DNA of 64,000 nt from an uncultured Clostridia bacterium (GTDB taxonomy: Bacteria > Bacillota > Clostridia > TANB77 > CAG-508): positions 124,001-188,000 of the forward strand of contig CAPPGO010000001.1 of NCBI GenBank assembly GCA_948678575.1, written 5' to 3'. The position numbers and the translations under genes are program-made. The notes beneath the pieces were generated by a model that was not told where the DNA came from, made no database searches, and worked only from the letters and a program-made list of their open reading frames with translations. Shown here one piece after another: positions 26,915-35,596 of this stretch (position 1 is its first letter; each line of letters opens with the position of its first letter).

Positions 26915-27232
26915 CTATAATTTATTATATTTTGTACTAACTCCCTTAGCTTTATCAACTGGATATTTCTTCTTTGTCTTTTCTAATTTTTTTAATATTA
27001 TTTCTTTTGGATTAACTTTTAATTTCATAGCCATTTGAATACAATATGTAAATACATCTGCAAGTTCTTCACATACATCTTCTTTATTATAATTTTCACT
27101 ATCCCATTGAAAGCATTCTAAAAGTTCCCCAGCTTCAATTGATATTGATTTTGCTAGATTCTCTGGTGAGTGAAATTTATCCCAATCTCTTTCTTCATTA
27201 AATTGTTTTATTTCTTTCATTAATTCTTCCAT
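26915..27232 (-). CDS. MazG-like nucleotide pyrophosphohydrolase
   Basis: A 105-residue all-alpha NTP pyrophosphatase of the short MazG type. The metal-binding glutamates and aspartate are in place: SISIEAGELLECFQW (E-x2-E) and EDVCEELADVFTY (E-x3-D). It hydrolyses (d)NTPs to NMP and pyrophosphate. First gene of a three-gene run with the DUF2075 ATPase and the zinc protein. Inside a defence-rich element it could act by altering nucleotide pools during infection, or by clearing a modified nucleotide; that is inference. Start preceded by AAAGGAAAAGATAAT, a weak ribosome site. Confidence 0.88.
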   Translation of the reverse strand: MEELMKEIKQFNEERDWDKFHSPENLAKSISIEAGELLECFQWDSENYNKEDVCEELADVFTYCIQMAMKLKVNPKEIILKKLEKTKKKYPVDKAKGVSTKYNKL

Positions 27233-27420
27233 ATTATCTTTTCCTTTAATTTACATTTATTCTAGTATATCTTATATCACAAAATGACATTTTTCTCAAT
27301 AGATTGTCCTATATTTGTCATTGCAATTTAATTCTTCCAAAAGATCTTATTTTGAAAATACCTTGCTTCAATTATACAACTCTTCAACCTTATTTTATGT
27401 TTTTCTAATCTATGAAAAAA

Positions 27421-27579
27421 TCTTAATACTAGTTTACGAAGTATTAAGATTTAGCAAAATTTATTTTGTTCGAATATTGCGGATCATTTTTAATGCCCAA
27501 TATTCGCCAGCGTGGTGTTTTGACACCGTTTTCGCTGTTTAGGGCCAAATGCCCTAATACCCTTTTTGCTCTCCGAGAG
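27421..27579. repeat. cluster of inverted repeats, candidate origin or transfer site
   Basis: Successive stem-loops: TCTTAATACT/AGTATTAAGA (27421-27449); CGAATATTG/CAATATTCG (27471-27506); CAGCG...GGTGT-TTTG-ACACC...CGCTG (27508-27537); AGGGC-CAAAT-GCCCT (27541-27555); CTCTC-C-GAGAG (27569-27579). The density and the position beside the replisome-organiser and loader genes suggest a replication origin, an oriT or a structured RNA. Confidence 0.45.
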
Positions 27580-27623
27580 GCTTTTTTAGGTAAAAATTCT
27601 CTTAATTTTTATCAAGATATTTT

Positions 27624-27666
27624 CAAAAAAGTTCAAATTTTTAAACTAAAAATTTGAACTTTTTTG
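27624..27666. terminator. strong bidirectional terminator
   Basis: An almost perfect ~19-bp stem (CAAAAAAGTTCAAATTTTTA with its complement) around a very short loop, ending in long T runs on both strands. It ends the DnaC-like operon on the minus strand. Confidence 0.85.
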
Positions 27667-27717
27667 CTTTACTTTTATAGCAAAATATACTATAATAAAT
27701 TTAGATTTTGGATTAAG

Positions 27718-28578
27718 TTAGTATTTAGTTTCGTCGCTTGTGCTAGCTTTTTCTTTTTGATTTTCATCATATCTTTTTAGTTCAATTCCATAACACATTT
27801 GATATAATTTTTGAATAATTGCATCCGATAATTCTTTATCATTACTTTGTATAAATCTATGTAATAAGCCTTCTTTATCAAACTTAGTTGTTATTATAAT
27901 TGGTAATTTATTTTCATTTCTATTTTCTATAATTGTATATAGCTTGTCCAATGCCCAACTGCTTATTTTTTCTGTTCCTAAATCATCTATTACAACCATA
28001 TCTACATTAGAAAATAGTTCTATTAACTCATTTTCTGACTTTGAATTATCTCTAAAAGTTTCTTTTATCATATCCAACAATGATGTTAATCTTCCCATTA
28101 CAACTAGTTTATCTTTTTCTATCAATTCGTTTGAAATTGATGCTGCTAAATGTGTCTTCCCTGCTCCAGAATTTCCAGTAATAATAAGTCCATTTTCTTG
28201 TTTATCTTTGATACATTTCTTTGTATAATCTTTTGCAATCTCTACTTCTTTTTTATTAACATCTGTCACTTTAAAATTCTTAAAATTATAATCTTTTAGC
28301 CTTTTACTGATATAATTTTGAGAATAAAATTGACCAATCATTTCTCTGTAATGTTCTTTCTTTTTCTGCTCTTGAATTCTAAAGTCTACATCTTTCCAAT
28401 AGTTTTTGGATTCTTCACAAGTACATCTTTCATATTCAATTAATTCTGAAGATACATTAGTATATAAGTAGTCTAATCCTATTGGATTTAACTCTTTTCC
28501 ACAAAACTTACATTTATTATGGAAATTCTTTTGACAATTTTCATATTTTGTATTCTCTAAATCCATTGTTATTCTCAT
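27718..28578 (-). CDS. DnaC/phage-type helicase loader ATPase
   Basis: A 286-residue AAA+ protein. An N-terminal zinc-finger-like part has C32KFC35 and C73xC pairs (CKFCGKEL, RCTCEES). The ATPase domain begins near 115 with Walker A ITGNSGAGKTHLAAS, Walker B MVVIDDLGTEKIS and sensor TTKFD. This is the DnaC/DnaI/IstB group that loads the replicative helicase onto an origin. Its start overlaps the end of the replisome-organiser gene by 38 bases, so the two are translationally linked and probably start replication of the excised element. Confidence 0.9.
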   Translation of the reverse strand: MRITMDLENTKYENCQKNFHNKCKFCGKELNPIGLDYLYTNVSSELIEYERCTCEESKNYWKDVDFRIQEQKKKEHYREMIGQFYSQNYISKRLKDYNFKNFKVTDVNKKEVEIAKDYTKKCIKDKQENGLIITGNSGAGKTHLAASISNELIEKDKLVVMGRLTSLLDMIKETFRDNSKSENELIELFSNVDMVVIDDLGTEKISSWALDKLYTIIENRNENKLPIIITTKFDKEGLLHRFIQSNDKELSDAIIQKLYQMCYGIELKRYDENQKEKASTSDETKY

Positions 28579-29032
28579 TCTCCTTTCTTGTATTATCTTC
28601 TTGTGCGTTATTTTCCGTTATTGTAACGTTACTTTTTTCTTTTTCACTTTTCAATTTTTCACGATATCTTTGCTGTCTTATTCTATTTTGTTCTTGATAT
28701 TTTTCATTTGTTTCAACACTTTGGTATTTACTCCAATTTTTAATTTTATATGCTCCTTCTTCTATAATTAGCATATTTAATTCTTGAAATTTTTTAATAA
28801 TTTTCTCCATTTTTTTCTTAGACTTTCCCATAATCTTTGAAAAATTTTCTATTGTCATTGGTGTATTTTTTCCTATTACTAGCTTCCCTTCACTATTACA
28901 TTCCATCGCAATAGTTATTAACTGAATCCATCCTCTAAAATATGTATCTCCCTCAGTTTCTTTTAGTAATATTTGAATTTTTCTGTTTGAAAATATTTTA
29001 ATTTCTAGTTTTAACCATTGTAAATTATACAT
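28541..29032 (-). CDS. phage-type replisome organiser / replication initiator
   Basis: About 163 residues. The opening YNLQWLKLEIKIFSNRKIQILLKE matches the N-terminal domain of phage replisome organisers, a winged-helix region that binds origin DNA. A basic, charged C-terminal tail from ~105 on is likely to contact the loader. I favour the ATG at 29032, where the conserved sequence starts, although its AAAGGAGG site lies only 2 bases away; an in-frame TTG at 29059 is the alternative. It sits between the excisionase-like gene and the DnaC-like gene on one transcript. Confidence 0.75.
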   Translation of the reverse strand: MYNLQWLKLEIKIFSNRKIQILLKETEGDTYFRGWIQLITIAMECNSEGKLVIGKNTPMTIENFSKIMGKSKKKMEKIIKKFQELNMLIIEEGAYKIKNWSKYQSVETNEKYQEQNRIRQQRYREKLKSEKEKSNVTITENNAQEDNTRKENENNNGFREYKI

Positions 29033-29060
29033 GTCCTCCTTTCCCCACTTTCCTCGCAAT

Positions 29061-29258
29061 CTAACTTATAGATTGTTGTTCCATATTTTCTAAATATTCA
29101 TCTAGTGCTTGTACTCTAAATAAATATTTTCCACCAACTTTTGAGTATGGTATTTGTTTTCTTCTTACTAATTGATTAACTAACCAATAAGAAATTCCTA
29201 AATACTCTGCTGCTTCTTTCATTGTTAGTGTTGTTCTTTGAACTTTTTGTAATTCCAT
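29061..29258 (-). CDS. excisionase-like helix-turn-helix protein
   Basis: A 65-residue protein with a MerR-like winged HTH of the helix_turn_helix_17 kind: TMKEAAEYLGISYWLVNQLVRRKQIPYSKVGGKYLFRVQALDEYLEN. Such proteins serve as excisionases (Xis) bending DNA near attachment sites, or as regulators of element genes. It is first in the replication run, behind an AAAGGAGG site. Given the tyrosine integrase at the right end, it is the best candidate for the directionality factor, though it lies some 7 kb away from the integrase gene. Confidence 0.8.
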   Translation of the reverse strand: MELQKVQRTTLTMKEAAEYLGISYWLVNQLVRRKQIPYSKVGGKYLFRVQALDEYLENMEQQSIS

Positions 29259-29530
29259 AGCTTTTCCCTCCTTTGTATTTTCTAGAAGAGAATTCTGCCT
29301 TTCCTTCCCTTCTACTTATAACCCCAGAACATGTATTAAAAATAGGTCTTTTTCAGAAAATTTTTTATATTTTTTGTTATTTTCATTTTTGTTAGTATTT
29401 TCAATGGTTTCAGGAAGTATTTTTACCAAAACCATTGCATTTTTCGTTAGCTTTTTGTATAATTTAGTTGATTTGTTAGCAATTTTATTTATTTTATTAT
29501 ATTGCAATCTATGTTTTAGGAGGTTCTTTA

Positions 29531-30622
29531 GTGTTAAGAAAAAATAATATTCCAGTAAAAAATGGTTTTAATATATGGTTTAACAAAGAAAAAAGAAAAG
29601 AGTTTTATACAACTTCTGTAATTTTGTATAAAACAACTTTTAATCATATTTCTGATAATAAATTTCCTAGTATTATTCTTAAATCGGATGAACACATTGG
29701 AGAAATCTATTTTAGTTCATCTAATTTTAGTAGTCCTTTTGAAGAAAACTATGGTACATTCCTAATTAAATTTCTAAATAGCAATTTCTCATCTTTTGAA
29801 ACTGCTTATAATACTTTCTTTTGTTTTTATGGACTCTCAATATTAGAAGAATTCTATAAAGACATTCCTAAAGCACGATTATTTAAATCAAAAGAAGACT
29901 TTTATGAAACTTACGAGCCAATTTTTATTGAAATCAAACGAAAATTAAAAGAATTACAATATTTAATAAAAAGATGTATTGATTATATGTATAATCTAAA
30001 TGATAATTTAGAAGATAAAAATTATTTACCATTTGAAAAATATCTTGCATATATAATAAAAAACAATGTTTTTAGATATTCTATTAACATTGATGTATTC
30101 TATTATCAACAATTTGCACATGATGCTTTAAATATTGCTGTTGAATCTATAACTCCTAAAATAGTAAGAGAACATTTAGAAAATGGAATAATAGATGTAA
30201 ATGAGAGTCCTGTTTTTCATACATCCTATCTATCTAATATTCTATATGTATCATTACTAGAAATTGCATCAAATAAGGATATAAAAATTAAAACTTGCAA
30301 AAATTGTGGCAAATATTTTATTCCTATTAAAAATACAGAAAAATATTGTGATATTGTATATTATCAAAATGAACAGACTTGTAAAATAATTGGTGCTACT
30401 AACTCTTATACTAAAAAACGAAAAACTGTAGAAGGAATAAGATTTTATAGAAATAACTATCAAAGAAGATTAATGCAAGCTAAAAGATCTGATGATGAAC
30501 AAATCAAATCAGCTTTTAAAAATTGGAAACAACTTGCTAAATCGAAGATTAAAGAATTTAATAATAATAAAATTTCTGAAGATGAATTGCTTGCATGGAT
30601 GAAGGAAAATAAAGATTCATAA
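29531..30622 (+). CDS. DUF6076-type zinc-finger protein
   Basis: A 363-residue protein starting at a GTG with AGGAGG 7 bases before it. The first ~235 residues are helical and unfamiliar. Near 253 comes a treble-clef-like zinc site, KTCKNCGKYFIPIKNTEKYCD, with a further Cys in EQTCKIIG. A basic helical tail of ~80 residues follows. This domain is frequent in Firmicute mobile elements, next to integrases and replication genes; its function is unknown, and DNA or RNA binding is plausible. It is transcribed opposite to its neighbours. Confidence 0.65.
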   Translation: MLRKNNIPVKNGFNIWFNKEKRKEFYTTSVILYKTTFNHISDNKFPSIILKSDEHIGEIYFSSSNFSSPFEENYGTFLIKFLNSNFSSFETAYNTFFCFYGLSILEEFYKDIPKARLFKSKEDFYETYEPIFIEIKRKLKELQYLIKRCIDYMYNLNDNLEDKNYLPFEKYLAYIIKNNVFRYSINIDVFYYQQFAHDALNIAVESITPKIVREHLENGIIDVNESPVFHTSYLSNILYVSLLEIASNKDIKIKTCKNCGKYFIPIKNTEKYCDIVYYQNEQTCKIIGATNSYTKKRKTVEGIRFYRNNYQRRLMQAKRSDDEQIKSAFKNWKQLAKSKIKEFNNNKISEDELLAWMKENKDS

Positions 30623-30710
30623 AAAAGCCTCTGCTCATAATCCCAAAGTAGAATACGATACTTTTCAGTGTAAAGACAAACCATTTTTTAACAGCATAAT
30701 AAATATGAAT

Positions 30711-30741
30711 AAACGACAAGTCTAATTCTTGTCGTTTTCTT
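30711..30741. terminator. terminator between convergent genes
   Basis: A 10-bp perfect stem (AAACGACAAG with its complement) around TCTAATT, followed by a T run. It closes the rightward zinc-finger gene and the leftward qat operon. Confidence 0.85.
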
Positions 30742-30742
30742 T

Positions 30743-31474
30743 TTAACTTAATAAATCTTTAAAATTATTTCTAAAAGCATTACTGACATTAATGCAATCT
30801 ATCCCTTTAATTTTAGCAATAAACTCAGTTATTTCTTTCATAAATAAAAAATCATATATATTACTTTCAGTCGCCAATGGTGCATCACTTTCTATAAGCA
30901 TTCTATTAATTGGTATTTTTTCAATAATTTGTCTTCCACTTTTTGTTTTTAACATTTTAGGATTAATAGAAAAATAGAAATCTCTTTTAATGCATAAATT
31001 TAATTCATCCATATTGCCAGAAAACCAATGCATTATCACTCTACAATTAAAGTCTTTTTTTATTATTTTTAATATATCTGTTACTGAATTTCTAGAATGA
31101 ATAGAAATAATTTTTTCTCCTGCTTTTTCACATTCATTTATTATGTGTTCAAATAACTCCTTTTGCTTTTCATAATCATTAATATTCTTTCTTTTATCTA
31201 AGCCTATCTCTCCTACATACCTAGCATTTTTTATTTCCTCATCAAATAAATTCATTTGATAACTATATTTTGTTATTAGTTCAGGATGAAATCCTAATGC
31301 AAATCTTATATATTTAAAATCCATATATTTTTTTGAATATTTTTTATATAATTCTGGTAAATTTGTCATTGCAATAGTGTATGATTTTTGATTTTCAATT
31401 TTTCTTATAATACTATTCATCTCTTTAAATAAATCTATATGTAAATGAGTATCATGGAAAAATATTTCACTCAT
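30743..31474 (-). CDS. qatD: QatD, TatD-family metal-dependent nuclease
   Basis: A 243-residue TatD-like hydrolase. The metal ligands are all visible: HxH in DTHLHID (residues 8-12), E in GEIGLD, H in ISIHSRN, H in VIMHWFSG and D in ESDAPLA. TatD enzymes are 3' to 5' exonucleases of a TIM-barrel amidohydrolase fold. Its start lies 8 bases inside the preceding qatC gene. As fourth gene after a KAP ATPase, a QatB-like protein and a QueC-like protein, it completes the order of the known anti-phage Qat system. Confidence 0.9.
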   Translation of the reverse strand: MSEIFFHDTHLHIDLFKEMNSIIRKIENQKSYTIAMTNLPELYKKYSKKYMDFKYIRFALGFHPELITKYSYQMNLFDEEIKNARYVGEIGLDKRKNINDYEKQKELFEHIINECEKAGEKIISIHSRNSVTDILKIIKKDFNCRVIMHWFSGNMDELNLCIKRDFYFSINPKMLKTKSGRQIIEKIPINRMLIESDAPLATESNIYDFLFMKEITEFIAKIKGIDCINVSNAFRNNFKDLLS

Positions 31475-32741
31475 AATAATCCTCCAATACGGCTTTTAAT
31501 TCCTCTATTCCTCTATTATATAAATCTGCATATAAGTTTATGTCTTCTTTAATTTCTCCAGATAATTGAATTTTCATCATTGCAGAACTTTTATTATATT
31601 TCTTAATCCCCAACAAATATGAATTTAAGTTTTCCTTTGCGACTTTATGTGTTTTAAAATCCTTATCTCTATACTCTGTTTTATCTATTCCTATACCTTT
31701 CTTTATCGCAGCTCGTCTTACTATACAAGGTAAACAATATCCACAATGTTTTGCCTCTACCTCTTTAAACATTCTTCCTGCATCGGGATGCGAACATGAC
31801 ATAGTTTTATCAATATGTTCTTTTAGTAATTCTATATTTTTACATTCTGCAACCATTTCACCTTTTGTTTTAAATTGATATGGATTTTTTATTTCTATTG
31901 TAAATCCTAAATTATTTAATAATTCCTTAAACATCTCCATATAGTATGGATGTGTAGTTCTTGTACTACTACTTCCAAGTCGTGAATATGTCAATGGAAT
32001 ATTTAAAGATATTAGTCCATTCTCTGGTATTATTAATTTTACGTTTTTATTTAATGTCGAAGCAATAGCTATTGCATGCGAGAAAAACATAAATGATCTT
32101 GTTCTGGTTGTATCTTCAATGCCTTCCTTAGCAGCAGCATAAAAACTAAAAAAGTTTTCTTCTTTTATTTTATATTTTTCTTTTAAAATATCTTTTAAAT
32201 ATTGCTGAAATTCTCTAGTTCCTTTTCCTCCACCATAATGACTAATAAATTTAACATTTTTATTTTCTTCTAATATATCTATTGCACCTATGAAAGAATC
32301 CAATCCCCCTGAGAACATACAGATAACGCTGTCATCACTTTCTTTATCATTTATTTTCTTTAAATATCTTTTTTCTTTTTCTGTAATTTCTCTTTTTCTA
32401 AACTCTATATTCCATATGTCTCCACTTAAAAATTTTAACATATTTTCTAATAATTCTTTATTAGCATTCCATTTTTCTAATTCTATAACTGGAATATTCA
32501 TATTTATATTTCTTGACCAAGAATCTATTGACACATCTCTTGAATGAATTCTATCTATGTAAAATACAAATAAAGATATATATAATAAATCAATAGCAGT
32601 ATTTGAATACTTTCCCGTTACATTTTTATAAGACTGTTCCCAAAATGTATATGTAAACATACTATTATCTTCTAAAACTATAGAATGTGCATTATCTATA
32701 TTAAAATCATCAATTTTATCTATTTTACATAAATATTTCAT
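31467..32741 (-). CDS. qatC: QatC, QueC-like PP-loop protein
   Basis: A 424-residue protein. The PP-loop motif SVICMFSGGLDSFIGA (about 138-153) and the C-terminal zinc cluster C318...C..YCLPC (CSHPDAGRMFKEVEAKHCGYCLPC) match QueC-type 7-cyano-7-deazaguanine synthases. The N-terminal ~130 residues are an extension not found in housekeeping QueC. In Qat systems this protein is required for phage defence and is thought to make or attach a deazaguanine-like group. The start codon overlaps the stop of qatB by one base. Confidence 0.9.
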   Translation of the reverse strand: MKYLCKIDKIDDFNIDNAHSIVLEDNSMFTYTFWEQSYKNVTGKYSNTAIDLLYISLFVFYIDRIHSRDVSIDSWSRNINMNIPVIELEKWNANKELLENMLKFLSGDIWNIEFRKREITEKEKRYLKKINDKESDDSVICMFSGGLDSFIGAIDILEENKNVKFISHYGGGKGTREFQQYLKDILKEKYKIKEENFFSFYAAAKEGIEDTTRTRSFMFFSHAIAIASTLNKNVKLIIPENGLISLNIPLTYSRLGSSSTRTTHPYYMEMFKELLNNLGFTIEIKNPYQFKTKGEMVAECKNIELLKEHIDKTMSCSHPDAGRMFKEVEAKHCGYCLPCIVRRAAIKKGIGIDKTEYRDKDFKTHKVAKENLNSYLLGIKKYNKSSAMMKIQLSGEIKEDINLYADLYNRGIEELKAVLEDYYE

Positions 32742-33523
32742 TATTCATCCTCCCAAATTTTATAACAGTCTCTATATATTTTTTCTATTGCATCTAAATC
32801 ACTGTAATTGAAACTTTTGAAATTTATATCTTTGGTAGCATTATTTACACTATAATTTATAAAATCTTTAATATTCTTCTCTTTCTGTATCACAGAATCT
32901 ATACTTCTAGCATATTTTTCGGCTCTATATTCTAAATCATTTAAAAATTTGGCAAATATATAATTTTCTATATATTTATTCATTATAAAATTAAATTTAC
33001 TGTCATCTAATTTATCAAAGTATGTGATGTCTTCTCCTGTTTTTTCAATCATTTCATACAATTCTGTTAAAGTTTCTATTAATGCATCTCGTCCAGCTAC
33101 TTCCTCTTTTGTATTGGCATTAGGAGATAAAATATTTATAAACTCTGAAAATATAGAATTAACTGATTTATTTCTGTAGTCAATTTTATATTCTCTTAAT
33201 GTATTTTCAAATCCTACACTTGAAATTCTATTTAGCAGCCCTCCTAATCCTGAAACTCCTTTTATTCCAGATGTTGAATTTTTTGCCATTTTACTACTTC
33301 CACCATTAGCACTAGCATATTTTCTAATAACATTTTGCCTATTTCCATTTTTAGCATTTATATATTTTGACATTGCATTTTTAGCTTTTTTCCAGGCATC
33401 TGGATCTATTTTTTTATCATCATCTGGCATTTTCTTTTTTTCTTCTCCATTATCAGCTTCTAAATAATCATCAGGTAGTAGTTTATTATCTTTAGGTCCA
33501 CTATACATACTTGATGTTCCCAT
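32741..33523 (-). CDS. qatB: QatB-like protein
   Basis: A 260-residue protein beginning MGTSSMYSGPKDNKLLP, the typical opening of QatB proteins (MGTS...GP). Residues ~20-95 are low-complexity and polar, with KNGNRQNVIRKYASANGGSSKMAKNS and a glycine-rich GIKGVSGLGGLL. The C-terminal ~160 residues are helical. No enzyme motif is seen; recent work on Qat proteins points to QatB as the modified substrate, which I mention as background only. It sits 1 bp after the ATPase gene and overlaps qatC, so the stoichiometry is tightly set. Confidence 0.82.
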   Translation of the reverse strand: MGTSSMYSGPKDNKLLPDDYLEADNGEEKKKMPDDDKKIDPDAWKKAKNAMSKYINAKNGNRQNVIRKYASANGGSSKMAKNSTSGIKGVSGLGGLLNRISSVGFENTLREYKIDYRNKSVNSIFSEFINILSPNANTKEEVAGRDALIETLTELYEMIEKTGEDITYFDKLDDSKFNFIMNKYIENYIFAKFLNDLEYRAEKYARSIDSVIQKEKNIKDFINYSVNNATKDINFKSFNYSDLDAIEKIYRDCYKIWEDE

Positions 33524-33524
33524 A

Positions 33525-35300
33525 TTATCCCTCCTTACTTATATATTCTTTTACATCTGAAGTTAATCCATTTATAAAATCATCAATTATTTCTTTGTTT
33601 TCTAAATTATTTTTAAATGAAGTAATTAAAGGTGCTTGTACTATTTTTATCTTGTCTGGATTAATTGATTTTAAATATTTAATTGCATCACCCTGTAGAT
33701 CTTTATGCATTTCTGCAAATCTCATAAATATTTTAAAAGAATTATTATCTAGATTATCATCATCCATTAATTTAGAATATAGAATTTCCAATATTTTTTG
33801 TAAATCAAGATTTCCCAAGCTTTTTGATTCTTCAATAGCTCTTTTTTCTGCTATTTCAGAACCTGATAATAATTGTTTTAAAATCTCTTTTCCTTCTTTA
33901 CTTATATCAGGTTCCATAGTTGAAAATCCTTTATTAGATTCCCTTAAAAAATATAAATATTTTGTTAAATTTATTCCTGATAATGATGGTTCAACATCTA
34001 TCCAATTCTTAACCCAACTGTCATTTTCATATTCTTTATTCTTCTGGAAATCATTATTTTCAATTTCTTTGATATGAGAAGACATTCCCTTACTATCCAA
34101 ATTTGAACATATAGTTTCAAACAAAACAGGCTTAAAGTATTCTAATAGCATAATCTTGGCTAAAACTTTTCTATCTAAATCCACGTTTCTAAATGAAGCC
34201 ATCTTTTCTCTCATACTTAAAGAATTTAAAAATCTTTTACACTGTCTTGGATTACCATTTAACCCAGCTGAAAGAATAGGAGACAACTGTTTTGCAATAG
34301 TAATTTCATCTCTCGTATCGTCTGCTACATCTTTATCAAAATTCGCAATTAATTCATAGTCTACATTAAAATCTAAAAATCTTTCTCTTTTTTTGTTATT
34401 TAAGTAATCTATTAATTCAGCAAATTTATCTGATTCTAATTTTTTTTGAAGTAATAAACATATCATATAAAATTCCATTTCTTTACTATTTAATCTTGGA
34501 ATTCTAATTGGATATTGAATTAGTTTTTCAAGATATTCCTTCCCAATATCAATTTCTTGCCCTTTAATCTCTCTAAATTTACTTTTTACAGCATAAGCTA
34601 TTTGTCTTTCATCCGCTCCAATAATAAATACTGTATTTCCTGTAAATAAGAATAATCTAATTGCTTCTAATGTTGATAAAATTGTGTCAGGACTGCATCT
34701 ATCTAATTCATCTATAAAAATAATAAGTTTGTCAATTTTAGTAACTTCTAATAAATCATTAAATTGTTTTCTAAATTCTTTTATGTCGTTTCTTATACTA
34801 TTCTCATTTAATTCGTTTTTTATATTTTCTGTTATTTTTTCTTTTATGTTTGTATGATCCTTTTTGACTGATTCATTGATTAAAATTGACAATGCACTAA
34901 GTATTCCTCCAGTTGTCGCAATATCCATTCCAAAAAGGAAAGACTTCTTGAATAATTTTAGTTTATCAATACTTTTATATAATGCTTCTACAATCTCTGT
35001 TGCCTTTTCAACTCGCGTTTTTTCCTCACATATTTTATCTAATATACTACCTAATAATGATGTTTTTGCATCTTCATAGCTTTCGAACAACCATGCATTA
35101 AAGTTCAAACATACTATATTTTTATTTTCTTCAAAGTCATTCATTGCTAATCTTATTAAACTTGATTTACCACTTCCCCAATCTCCATACACTCCTATTG
35201 TAGCAGGTAGTAAATCTTCATTATCAATAATATCCTTTAAAACTCCTATTAAGTAATCAAAATCTAAAAAATCAATTTCTGCTTCACTATCTTTCCACAT
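33525..35300 (-). CDS. qatA: QatA, KAP-family P-loop ATPase
   Basis: A 591-residue KAP NTPase. Walker A is GVYGDWGSGKSSLIRLAM (residues ~36-53), and Walker B is DKLIIFIDELDRCSPDTI (~192-209). Hydrophobic residues near 118-142 (FLFGMDIATTGGILSALSIL) may form the membrane-associated insert common in this family. First gene of the four-gene run and the sensor/motor candidate of the Qat defence system. Its promoter is visible just upstream. Length is close to other QatA proteins, and no residue of the ATPase core appears lost. Confidence 0.92.
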   Translation of the reverse strand: MWKDSEAEIDFLDFDYLIGVLKDIIDNEDLLPATIGVYGDWGSGKSSLIRLAMNDFEENKNIVCLNFNAWLFESYEDAKTSLLGSILDKICEEKTRVEKATEIVEALYKSIDKLKLFKKSFLFGMDIATTGGILSALSILINESVKKDHTNIKEKITENIKNELNENSIRNDIKEFRKQFNDLLEVTKIDKLIIFIDELDRCSPDTILSTLEAIRLFLFTGNTVFIIGADERQIAYAVKSKFREIKGQEIDIGKEYLEKLIQYPIRIPRLNSKEMEFYMICLLLQKKLESDKFAELIDYLNNKKRERFLDFNVDYELIANFDKDVADDTRDEITIAKQLSPILSAGLNGNPRQCKRFLNSLSMREKMASFRNVDLDRKVLAKIMLLEYFKPVLFETICSNLDSKGMSSHIKEIENNDFQKNKEYENDSWVKNWIDVEPSLSGINLTKYLYFLRESNKGFSTMEPDISKEGKEILKQLLSGSEIAEKRAIEESKSLGNLDLQKILEILYSKLMDDDNLDNNSFKIFMRFAEMHKDLQGDAIKYLKSINPDKIKIVQAPLITSFKNNLENKEIIDDFINGLTSDVKEYISKEG

Positions 35301-35328
35301 ATTTCTTACCTCTCATTTTATTTTAATT

Positions 35329-35357
35329 AATATATCATATTTTTACTATATTCTCAA
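35329..35357 (-). promoter_or_regulatory. promoter of the qat operon
   Basis: Minus strand TTGAGA (35352-35357), 17-base spacer, TATATT (35329-35334), 29 bp ahead of qatA. Confidence 0.6.
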
Positions 35358-35596
35358 CACTTTGACAAAACATTACACTTATTTATAAAATTCGACAAAT
35401 AAAATAATATTACATTTCATCTAGTATTTTTAAGTTTCATATATATTCTTTTATGAATTTTATTGGAATCTTTGAAACAGGCATAAAATAGCCAAAAATA
35501 GCTGGTAATTTTTCTAAAAATAATGTATAATACCATAAAATACATATAAATACTCCTCCCGCCCATAGGCATACTTGAAAGGAGGTGAATTAAGTA

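Larger units (their letters stand above)
27233..27717. other. 485-bp non-coding region with a cluster of hairpins
   Basis: Unusually G+C-rich for this window in its middle part. It contains five successive inverted repeats between 27421 and 27579 and a long terminator at 27624-27666. Open frames seen here run straight through the hairpins and lack ribosome sites, so I do not call them. It borders the element's replication genes. Confidence 0.55.

Noticed and set aside
27315..27657. Two open frames rightward through the hairpin cluster
   Set aside because: They run through inverted repeats, have no ribosome site and give hydrophobic low-complexity products.
29316..29507. A 63-codon frame between the excisionase-like gene and the zinc-finger gene
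   Set aside because: No ribosome site, a low-complexity Asn/Lys-rich product, and it fills a divergent promoter region.
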